Shown in pieces: positions 25,899-32,149 of a DNA stretch of 32,149 bases. This stretch comes from Bacteroidales bacterium. Lineage in GTDB: Bacteria > Bacteroidota > Bacteroidia > Bacteroidales > P3. The DNA is taken from the NCBI GenBank assembly GCA_031257915.1, contig JAIRNR010000029.1, forward strand, positions 1 through 32,149, read 5' to 3'. Numbering within the stretch: the first letter of the stretch is position 1; the number at the start of each line of letters is the position of its first letter. Position numbers and translations under genes: made by a program. The notes beneath the pieces were generated by a model, which saw only the letters and a list, made by a program, of their open reading frames with translations, searched no databases and was not told the DNA's origin.

Positions 25899-26462
25899 CT
25901 ACATTGACATTCCGAATCTCACTATTTTTGCCAGCGGATTCTTTACTGCTGCCCGTAACAACCGCTCCATGTGCATCAGTGTTGACCATTCTTCCAGTAT
26001 GGCTTTGTAGCTGCCTCGATATATGAGCAAATTTTCACAATCGGTAATATACATTGGCTCGCAACCGGAGAAAATGGATGGTGCGCGTCCCCGTCCCCAT
26101 TCTTCATTGAAATGTGCGATAAATTTGTCAAAATCATTGGAGGCGACAATGGCGTTATATTCATCGTCGAATTTTTCATCATCGTTCATGCATGAGGACT
26201 CGCCAATCAAGTTGTGGAATTCAAAGAAGAAGTCCTTGAAATTAGGCAACAATATCTCCGGTTTTATAAAGTAGTAATCTACCTTTACCAGCTTGTTATT
26301 TTCTTTTTCTTTCCGTTCTTCCTTGTTGTAGAACTTAAAGAAATCTTTCGGGGCATATTTAATAAATTCGTCTTTTTGCTCTTTGCTGCCCCGTTTCTGA
26401 GTCCATAAATCACCGTCAAAGCAAAATGAAAGAGGGATAACCCCCATAATACCTGTTCCCAT
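25899..26462 (-). CDS. Cytoplasmic protein of unknown function
   Basis: The 187-residue protein has no signal peptide and no membrane segment. It is rich in Phe, Glu, Asp and Lys (FFKFYNKEERKEKENN, KDFFFEFHNLIGE). I recognise no domain. Small acidic proteins of this look occur as immunity proteins of polymorphic toxins, but no toxin gene lies near, so that is only a guess. It is a single gene between two unrelated units, 24 bp after the convergent kinase gene, and has no clear promoter motif in the 58 bp upstream. An alternative start is Met6. Confidence 0.65.
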   Translation of the reverse strand: MGTGIMGVIPLSFCFDGDLWTQKRGSKEQKDEFIKYAPKDFFKFYNKEERKEKENNKLVKVDYYFIKPEILLPNFKDFFFEFHNLIGESSCMNDDEKFDDEYNAIVASNDFDKFIAHFNEEWGRGRAPSIFSGCEPMYITDCENLLIYRGSYKAILEEWSTLMHMERLLRAAVKNPLAKIVRFGMSM

Positions 26463-26520
26463 AGTTTTTTGTTTTAAATTTTTAAGTTATAGATAGAAAA
26501 ATTTGTGTAATTCTCATACT

Positions 26521-27549
26521 TTATACCTCAACCATCCAACCATATTTATCCTCAATTATACCGGACTGGATGCCTGTAAGAATGTCGTATAACTTTTGCG
26601 TTTTCGGACCTGCTTCGCCACCCATAGTGTATATGTACTCATTATTATTACTGCGGTTTACCATACGGCTGACAGGAGTGATAACTGCGGCAGTTCCGCA
26701 CGCACCGATCTCCTCAAATTCGGCAAGTTCATCAATAGCAATATGACGGCGTTCAACTTCCATGCCCAAATCAAGTGCAATCTGCTGTAATGTCATATTT
26801 GTAATTGAACGCAGAATAGAGTGAGAGTCGGGAGTTATGTAGCGATTGCCCTTAATAGCAAAGAAATTTGCGGGACCTGCTTCGTCAATAAATTTATGGT
26901 CTTTTGCGTCTGTAAAAAGTACAGTATTAAAACCCTCGCCGTGAGCGCGTTCGCTTGCACGCAAAGAAGCGGCATAATTACCGCCTACTTTAAACATACC
27001 TGTTCCGAGCGGTGCGGCACGGTCAAAGTCTTTTATCAATTGCATGGGCATTGGCTTAAAGCCTGTTTTAAAGTACGGACCGACAGGACCACCGAAAACC
27101 ATGAACGTGTATTCTTTGCTTGGCTTAACCCCGACTTCGCCGCCGGAGCCGTAAAGTATCGGACGCAGATAAAAAGACGCACCCGACATAAACGGCGGCA
27201 CGTATTTTTCATTTATCAGAACAACTTCCTTACACGCCTCTATAAAAATCTCTTTCGGTACGGGTTGCATCATAATTCCGTTAGCAGAAAGAATAAGGCG
27301 TTTTGCGTTTTCTTCCGGTCGGAAAAGACGAATTTTACCATCTCTGCACCGAAATGCTTTTAAGCCTTCAAAGCACGATTGTCCGTAGTGAAGGGCAGTA
27401 GCAGCAATGTGAACGGGGATGGTTTCATCTGTTGATTTTTCAAATTTACTCCAACGTCCGTCACGATAATAAGCGCGGATGTTGTAATCGGTTTTTAAAT
27501 AGCCGAACGGTAAAGACGACCAGTTAATGTCTGTGGGTATGGTACTCAT
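26521..27549 (-). CDS. ilvE: Branched-chain amino acid aminotransferase
   Basis: The 342-residue fold-type IV PLP enzyme interconverts leucine, isoleucine and valine with their 2-keto acids. The PLP lysine is K187 in GTGMFKVGGNYAAS. Other family features are HYGQSCFEGLKAFR, RLFRPEENAKRL and DEAGPANFFAI (the Glu before the cofactor ring), plus the phosphate-binding SITNMT and GTAAVITPV blocks. The length fits the type II BCAT subgroup common in Bacteroidetes. It follows atpC by 60 bp on the same strand, with a possible promoter TAATTTCA in between, so it may be read partly from the atp unit. No ilv or leu genes are near. Confidence 0.95.
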   Translation of the reverse strand: MSTIPTDINWSSLPFGYLKTDYNIRAYYRDGRWSKFEKSTDETIPVHIAATALHYGQSCFEGLKAFRCRDGKIRLFRPEENAKRLILSANGIMMQPVPKEIFIEACKEVVLINEKYVPPFMSGASFYLRPILYGSGGEVGVKPSKEYTFMVFGGPVGPYFKTGFKPMPMQLIKDFDRAAPLGTGMFKVGGNYAASLRASERAHGEGFNTVLFTDAKDHKFIDEAGPANFFAIKGNRYITPDSHSILRSITNMTLQQIALDLGMEVERRHIAIDELAEFEEIGACGTAAVITPVSRMVNRSNNNEYIYTMGGEAGPKTQKLYDILTGIQSGIIEDKYGWMVEV

Positions 27550-27609
27550 AAGAAATAATGATTAGAATTTTATTGAAATTAAAAATTTGTTTTTGTCAAA
27601 TGATATTTT

Positions 27610-27849
27610 TTACATAGTAAGTACAGTTGCTCTGTTGCCTTCCACAACTTCAAAAACACCGCCCTGTATGTGCAGTACGGTTTCTTTTCCGTTTTCTTCA
27701 ACAATGCGGATATTGCCTGCGGCAAGAGTTGCTACTATTGGGGCATGTCGGGGTAATACTTCAAAAAGCCCATCAATACCGGGTAATTGAATAAGCGAAA
27801 TATCGCCATTGAAAAACGTATTTTCAGGGGATAGAATTGATAGTGTCAT
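27610..27849 (-). CDS. atpC: ATP synthase F1 epsilon subunit, short form
   Basis: This 79-residue protein corresponds to the N-terminal beta-sandwich of epsilon only (LSILSPENTFFNGDISLIQL, PGIDGLFEVLPRHAPIVATL). The C-terminal pair of helices that can inhibit ATP hydrolysis is absent. That is the usual state in Bacteroidetes, not a truncation. It sits in the central stalk and couples rotation to the beta subunits. It lies 9 bp after atpD and is clearly in the same unit. No other F1Fo genes follow. Confidence 0.93.
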   Translation of the reverse strand: MTLSILSPENTFFNGDISLIQLPGIDGLFEVLPRHAPIVATLAAGNIRIVEENGKETVLHIQGGVFEVVEGNRATVLTM

Positions 27850-27858
27850 AGTTAAAAA

Positions 27859-29367
<1,509 letters not shown>

Positions 29368-29574
29368 TTATCTGCGTCCTATTGGGGTTTCCGGTGCGGG
29401 ATGATGTTTCGGTTTTGAGCCGTAAAAGTGCTGTTTACCCGGTCTTGATACGAAGTCACATACGGAATCTTGTGTGGACGATGATGTTTTCGCCCCGCTA
29501 CTGCAAGATGCGGCAGCGAGTATGAACGCAGCAGCCGCAACGAACATCAGCGCAATTGATAATTTTTTACGCAT
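29368..29574 (-). CDS. Small lipoprotein preceding atpD
   Basis: The 68-residue protein starts with a lipoprotein signal (RKKLSIALMFVAAAAFILAAASC). The lipobox A-A-S-C places the lipidated Cys near residue 24. The mature part is about 45 residues, Ser-rich, then basic and Pro/His-rich (GSKPKHHPAPETPIGRR). No known domain. It has its own -7 element 23 bp upstream and ends 3 bp before atpD, so it is the first gene of the atpDC unit. Its role is unknown; a link to ATP synthase is only positional. Confidence 0.65.
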   Translation of the reverse strand: MRKKLSIALMFVAAAAFILAAASCSSGAKTSSSTQDSVCDFVSRPGKQHFYGSKPKHHPAPETPIGRR

Positions 29575-29597
29575 AGTGTTTGAATTTATAATCTTTT

Positions 29598-29605
29598 CAA
29601 ATTTA
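29598..29605 (-). promoter_or_regulatory. -7 promoter element for lipoprotein-atpD-atpC
   Basis: TAAATTTG on the minus strand fits TAnnTTTG and lies 23 bp before the lipoprotein start at 29574, in the 84-bp gap after aroC. Confidence 0.55.
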
Positions 29606-29658
29606 CACTTATTTTTTATATTTTCGGATTTTAGTATTTACGGGTAATCGCAATTTTG

Positions 29659-31086
29659 TCAATTAAAATGGGAACATGCGGATTTCAGCAAAACGAAGTC
29701 GGCAAGTGTGATTGCCATCATTGCTTCAACTATCGGCAAGGCGCGGAAAACGCACGTTACATCGTGGCGACCCTTTATGCTGTGCTGTACGAGTTCGCCT
29801 TTGTCGGAAAGCAATGTCTGTTTCTTTGAGATAGACGGTATCGGTTTAAAGCCGACACGCAGGACAATGTCTTCACCTGTGGATATTCCGCCGCGCACAC
29901 CGCCGGCATAGTTGTTTTCCGTTGTGCCGTCCGCGTTCCACCTGTCATTATGTTCGGAGCCGTACATTCTTGCTGCTTCTATACCTTTTCCGATTTCAAA
30001 CGAGCGGCTGGCGGGGATACTCATCATTGCATAAGCCAAACGTGCGGAAAGTTTATCGTATAGCGGTTCTCCGAGAGAACGAGGCACACCCTTTGCGACA
30101 CATTCTATTATACCGCCTGCGCTATCACCTGCAATACGGGCTTGCGCAATATCGCCCGTTTCTACAATTTTTGCTTCAACAGTAATACCGCTGTTGCTGC
30201 TCTTTGTGCCGTATTGCCGCAACATCATTTTCGCAAACGCTCCGACAGCCACACGCACGGCTGTTTCACGTGCCGAAGCCCGTCCGCCCCCGCGATAATC
30301 ACGCGCTTTGTATTTATGAAAATAGGTGTCGTCTGCATGTGCAGGTCGGAACAGATGTTGCAATTCGGTATAATCTTCGCTGCGGTTGTCTTCATTTCGG
30401 ATAATAAAACCTATGGGAGTTCCCAAAGTGCGTCCCTCAAAGACTCCTGATAAAATTTCTACCGTATCACTTTCTTTGCGGCTGCTGCTGTATGTGCTGC
30501 TGTCTGTATTGTTGCGGTCCGTTTTGTTGCCGTCTGTATTGTTGCCGTCTGTTTTGTTGCCGTCTGTTTTGTTGCTGTCTGTATTGTTGTCGTCCGCTTT
30601 CGTTTTATCACTGCAAGTCCGACTGCCGGTGCATTCCGGTTGCGGATAATCTGCGTCCGCTTTCGTCTTATCACTGCAAGTCTGATTGCCGGTGCATTCC
30701 GGTTGCGGATAATCTGCATCTGCTTTCGTCTTATCACTGCAAGTCCGACTGCCTGTGCATTCCGGTCGCGGATAATATGCGTCCGCTTTCGTCTTATCAC
30801 TGCAAGTCTGACTGCCGGTGCATTCCGGTTGCGGATAATCTGCATCCGCTTCTGTCTTATCACTGCAAGCCCGACTGCCGGTGCATTCCGGTTGCGGATA
30901 ATCTGCATCCGCTTTCGTCTTATCACTGCAAGTCTGACTGCCTGTTGCGCGGCGGCGAAGTTCGCTGTGAATAAACTCCGTATCGACCAAAACGCCCGCA
31001 GGTATTCCGTCAATTATCCCGCCGAGAGCCGCTCCGTGTGATTCACCGAAAGAAGTGAAGCGAAAAATTTGTCCGAAAGTGTTCAT
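29659..31086 (-). CDS. aroC: Chorismate synthase with a large in-frame tandem-repeat insertion
   Basis: Chorismate synthase makes chorismate from EPSP with reduced FMN. Family blocks are intact on both sides: FRFTSFGESHGAALGG (9-24), SELRRR (41-46), then RKESDTVEILSGVFEGRTLG (from 203), GGGRASARETAVRVA, GGVRGGISTGEDIVLR, FKPIPSI and GRHDVTCVFRALPIVEAM. The normal length is about 355-360; this one has 475. The extra residues (about 48-200) are two repeat arrays. The first has 21-residue units (TGSRTCSDK...YPQPEC, 5.7 copies) and the second has 5-residue units ((S/G/R)N(K/N)TD, six copies). They replace the short RPGxS loop between RRR and R-K-E-S-D, which borders the FMN/EPSP site. The start ATG overlaps the stop of a PIN-toxin stub (ATGA). 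Whether the enzyme is active is unknown. Confidence 0.95.
   Translation of the reverse strand: MNTFGQIFRFTSFGESHGAALGGIIDGIPAGVLVDTEFIHSELRRRATGSQTCSDKTKADADYPQPECTGSRACSDKTEADADYPQPECTGSQTCSDKTKADAYYPRPECTGSRTCSDKTKADADYPQPECTGNQTCSDKTKADADYPQPECTGSRTCSDKTKADDNNTDSNKTDGNKTDGNNTDGNKTDRNNTDSSTYSSSRKESDTVEILSGVFEGRTLGTPIGFIIRNEDNRSEDYTELQHLFRPAHADDTYFHKYKARDYRGGGRASARETAVRVAVGAFAKMMLRQYGTKSSNSGITVEAKIVETGDIAQARIAGDSAGGIIECVAKGVPRSLGEPLYDKLSARLAYAMMSIPASRSFEIGKGIEAARMYGSEHNDRWNADGTTENNYAGGVRGGISTGEDIVLRVGFKPIPSISKKQTLLSDKGELVQHSIKGRHDVTCVFRALPIVEAMMAITLADFVLLKSACSHFN
30502..30591 (-). repeat. 15-bp tandem repeat array in aroC, six units
   Basis: Six contiguous 15-bp units encode (D/S/G/R)N(N/K)TD at AroC residues 166-195. 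They directly adjoin the 63-bp array and keep the reading frame. Asn/Thr/Asp-rich and presumably unstructured. Confidence 0.9.
30589..30945 (-). repeat. 63-bp tandem repeat array in aroC, 5.7 units
   Basis: The landmark CACTGCAAG recurs at exact 63-bp intervals (30609, 30672, 30735, 30798, 30861, 30924). Units are about 95% identical and encode 21 residues each, with two Cys per unit. There are no spacers, so it is not a CRISPR. Because 63 is a multiple of 3, copy-number change adds or removes whole units without shifting frame. Confidence 0.95.
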
Positions 31087-31163
31087 TTTGCTTTTTCAGG
31101 TATAGTAGCATCTGCATTTAAAAACCATATAGCAGTATGTGTATCTGATAAATATTTATTCAT
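31083..31163 (-). pseudogene. N-terminal stub of a PIN-domain toxin fused to aroC start
   Basis: ATG 31163 begins 26 codons, including YLSDTHTAIWFLNAD, the first strand and catalytic Asp region of a VapC-type PIN toxin. It then ends EKAK and stops at TGA 31083-31085, which shares bases with the aroC ATG (31084-31086). A full toxin has about 125-135 residues, so about 80% is missing, including the other catalytic acids. It begins 10 bp after the antitoxin stop, as in an intact module. It cannot be an active toxin. Confidence 0.8.
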
Positions 31164-31173
31164 AATACTATTT

Positions 31174-31401
31174 TCATTTGTGTACTTCCCGATCCTGTTC
31201 ATTAGCCCATTCTTCCATAATATCATTATTCAAATTGTGAGTTTCCCAATATTCATCAGTCAATTTATCTAATTTATTACGATAATACTTAAATAGAACA
31301 TTTTTTAATTCTGCAAACTCTTGTTCTGATTTTGTATAATTAAACATCCGTAACAAGTGTATTTGCGCAGGATTTAGCGGCGTCGTTTGTGCTGTATTCA
31401 T
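31174..31401 (-). CDS. Probable antitoxin left without its toxin
   Basis: This 75-residue, Leu/Glu/Lys-rich, helical, soluble protein (NPAQIHLLRMFNYTKSEQEF, DIMEEWANEQDREVHK) resembles the small proteins found just upstream of PIN-domain toxins in Bacteroidetes, so antitoxin is the best call. It has no signal peptide. It is followed after 10 bp by the PIN-toxin stub and then aroC, so its transcript now appears to run into aroC. A -7 element (TACATTTG) lies 41 bp upstream. If it autorepresses like most type II antitoxins, it could affect aroC expression; that is inferred. Confidence 0.6.
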   Translation of the reverse strand: MNTAQTTPLNPAQIHLLRMFNYTKSEQEFAELKNVLFKYYRNKLDKLTDEYWETHNLNNDIMEEWANEQDREVHK

Positions 31402-31442
31402 AATGCTTTATTTTTTAGTATTTTCAGTTTTGTTTTAGTACA

Positions 31443-31450
31443 CAAATGTA
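31443..31450 (-). promoter_or_regulatory. -7 promoter element for antitoxin-stub-aroC
   Basis: TACATTTG on the minus strand fits TAnnTTTG, 41 bp before the antitoxin start. I see no other promoter between here and aroC, so it may be the main aroC promoter. Confidence 0.5.
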
Positions 31451-31535
31451 ACGATTTTTCTACAAAAGATAAAGCGCAGAATGTGCATTTTCCAAAAATA
31501 TTAACAAGTTGTTGTAAACTTTAACAAAATTTATA

Positions 31536-31543
31536 TAATTTTG
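31536..31543 (+). promoter_or_regulatory. -7 promoter element of a mini transcription unit
   Basis: TAATTTTG fits TAnnTTTG. A TTG about 20 bp upstream (31512) could be the -33 element. A short frame (31553) and a terminator (31609) follow. Confidence 0.45.
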
Positions 31544-31552
31544 TGATTGAAG

Positions 31553-31609
31553 ATGATAAACAAATCAACAGTAAATTTAAAAACAGGCAAATGTTTTAGA
31601 CATATTTGA
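31553..31609 (+). CDS. Possible 18-residue peptide before a terminator
   Basis: ATG 31553 opens an 18-codon frame (MINKSTVNLKTGKCFRHI) whose TGA overlaps the first base of the terminator stem. It starts 9 bp after the -7 element. A tiny peptide or leader peptide with attenuation of the following nucleotidyltransferase gene would fit the arrangement, but the codons show no run of a single amino acid. An untranslated RNA of about 85 nt is equally possible. Confidence 0.25.
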   Translation: MINKSTVNLKTGKCFRHI

Positions 31610-31634
31610 GGCGGCGGAGTACCCCGCCTTTTTT
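31609..31634 (+). terminator. Intrinsic terminator upstream of the nucleotidyltransferase gene
   Basis: AGGCGG (31609-31614) pairs with CCGCCT (31624-31629) around a 9-nt loop, followed directly by TTTTTT to 31634. A strong, G/C-rich stem in an AT-rich region. Confidence 0.75.
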
Positions 31635-31665
31635 ATTTAATATCTGGGTGCTAAAATTAAATTAT

Positions 31666-31923
31666 ATGAAAACGAGAGAGGAATATATAAGTTTATTGAG
31701 TGCGTATAAGGAAAAGCACGCTGATAAGTACGGTATCAGCAAGATGGGTATTTTCGGTTCTGTGGCATGCGGCGAGAATAGAGAGGACAGTGATATTGAT
31801 ATTTACTACGAAGACAAAGAGTTGGGATTAAAGTCAATGAAAATAAATACCGATTTGGAAGCACTTTTTGAGCAACCTGTTGATGTCTTGTTTTCCGCAA
31901 TAAAAAGTTGCAACACCCATTAA
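31666..31923 (+). CDS. MNT-type nucleotidyltransferase, C-terminus replaced
   Basis: The 85-residue protein has the minimal nucleotidyltransferase core GIFGSVACG...SDIDIYYED (G-S-x8-9-D-x-D, metal and NTP binding). These proteins act as the antitoxin half of MNT/HEPN modules, attaching AMP to the HEPN RNase. The frame is open from 31606, but ATG 31666 gives the family start (MKTREEYISLL) and avoids the terminator. The family normally continues past D-V-(I/V/L) for about 20 more residues. Here codons after 31907 (SCNTH) are read from the arm of a 71-bp inverted-repeat element, so the end is replaced. No HEPN partner follows. Confidence 0.75.
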   Translation: MKTREEYISLLSAYKEKHADKYGISKMGIFGSVACGENREDSDIDIYYEDKELGLKSMKINTDLEALFEQPVDVLFSAIKSCNTH

Positions 31924-31978
31924 ACATTTGATACTCAAATAAAAAGTGTTATTTTTGCGCCAAATTTGGGTGTTGCAA
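31908..31978. mobile_element. 71-bp miniature element with 12-bp terminal inverted repeats
   Basis: TTGCAACACCCA (31908-31919) and its exact reverse complement TGGGTGTTGCAA (31967-31978) flank 47 bp of AT-rich DNA that carries a -7-like motif at 31950. It looks like the two ends of an insertion sequence or MITE joined after internal deletion. No certain target duplication is visible. It interrupts the nucleotidyltransferase gene. An alternative is a simple long hairpin. Confidence 0.55.
31950..31957 (+). promoter_or_regulatory. Outward-facing -7 element in the miniature element
   Basis: TATTTTTG fits TAnnTTTG and reads to the right, close to the right terminal repeat. It may be the former transposase promoter. 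The next gene to the right is on the opposite strand. Confidence 0.3.
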
Positions 31979-32028
31979 ATATAATTTTCGGACAGATTAT
32001 GTTGATGGGCGCAGATGGGTTTTACAAG

Positions 32029-32149
32029 TTAGGACAGGGCGGCTGACTTGTGTAGCTCGGTAACCTGCTCAAGCGTCAAACCTGTAAGCGCAGATACGTC
32101 CTGACATGTATAACCGAGTTTGAGAGCACTTATTGCTACTTGCCGCATG
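32029..32149 (-). CDS. C-terminus of a probable Rpn-type nuclease/transposase
   Basis: Only the last 39 codons lie in the window, ending at TAA (32029-32031). They contain MRQVAISALKLG followed by a helical segment with DVSALTGLTLEQVTEL. This resembles the C-terminal tail of Rpn (PDDEXK_2) recombination-promoting nucleases, in which an A-x-x-(L/M)-L-x-x-G ... (I/V)-x-x-x-T-G-L-(S/T)-x-x-(E/Q)-(I/V) pattern is common. The nuclease domain lies outside the window, so the call is tentative. Confidence 0.5.
   Translation of the reverse strand, partial: MRQVAISALKLGYTCQDVSALTGLTLEQVTELHKSAALS

Noticed and set aside
25899-26462. Immunity protein of a polymorphic toxin
   Set aside because: Composition is suggestive, but there is no toxin gene in the neighbourhood and no family motif, so it stays unknown.
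26821-27363. 180-codon open frame antisense to ilvE
   Set aside because: It overlaps the PLP-lysine region of a clear aminotransferase; composition is that of a shadow frame.
27566-27605. Terminator between atpC and ilvE
   Set aside because: ATTTG/CAAAT gives only a 5-bp AT-rich stem; too weak to call.
30589-30945. CRISPR array
   Set aside because: The 63-bp units are contiguous, without spacers, and lie in frame inside a protein-coding gene.
30459-31041. Three long open frames of 133-184 codons on both strands inside the aroC repeats
   Set aside because: They arise because the 63-bp unit is a multiple of 3 and stop-free in several frames. Only the minus-strand frame joining the two conserved AroC halves is supported.

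Overview
The window looks like chromosome of a Bacteroidota bacterium, most likely Bacteroidales. Three things point there. The promoter-like sites have the Bacteroidetes -7 form TAnnTTTG with almost no Shine-Dalgarno sequences. Two large exported proteins end in type IX secretion (T9SS) sorting domains, one of the gliding/CHU_C kind and one of the Por kind. The AtpC is the short form (79 aa) typical of the phylum, next to a single-RRM RNA-binding protein and a stand-alone HsdR-N-like protein. No rRNA, tRNA or CRISPR array was seen.

Layout. 1-1460 is a scrapyard of mobile DNA: an IS4-type transposase fragment, outward-facing ends of an IS3-type element, a complete antitoxin/PIN-toxin pair between them, a second antitoxin start cut by the IS3 end, and an IS3 orfA remnant 27 bp from mfd. 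1463-8351 holds housekeeping genes: mfd, an HsdR-N-like nuclease-fold protein, an RRM protein with a clear terminator, thiD, a phosphate butyryltransferase and thiS, plus one unknown membrane protein. 8354-12737 (minus) is a prenyl diphosphate synthase overlapping a 1138-aa T9SS cargo. 12854-15775 has an AAA ATPase with a C-terminal nuclease fold, a possible structured small RNA, and a secreted leucine-rich-repeat protein. 15842-18021 (minus) is a two-gene unit, a DUF362/ferredoxin protein and a GT2 glycosyltransferase.

18090-25874 is a tight three-gene unit: a 1778-aa beta-helix T9SS protein, an outer-membrane barrel protein and a membrane sensor histidine kinase. It looks like a surface structure with its own sensor. 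25899-31401 (minus) holds an unknown gene, ilvE, atpC, atpD, a small lipoprotein and aroC.

The most striking object is aroC (chorismate synthase). Its reading frame is interrupted, in frame, by about 150 residues of two tandem-repeat arrays (63-bp and 15-bp units). They sit exactly in the conserved RRRPGxS...R(K/R)E(S/P)D loop near the active site. The aroC start codon also overlaps the stop of a 26-codon stub of a PIN-domain toxin that follows an intact antitoxin gene. The essential gene therefore seems to have been joined to a decapitated toxin-antitoxin operon and may use its promoter.

31536-32149 holds a mini transcription unit, an MNT nucleotidyltransferase whose 3' end is replaced by a 71-bp inverted-repeat element, and the C-terminus of a probable Rpn-type nuclease. 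Three toxin-antitoxin-like modules lie at the edges of the window, and each is associated with a DNA break. Functions come from motif recognition by eye; nothing was searched.
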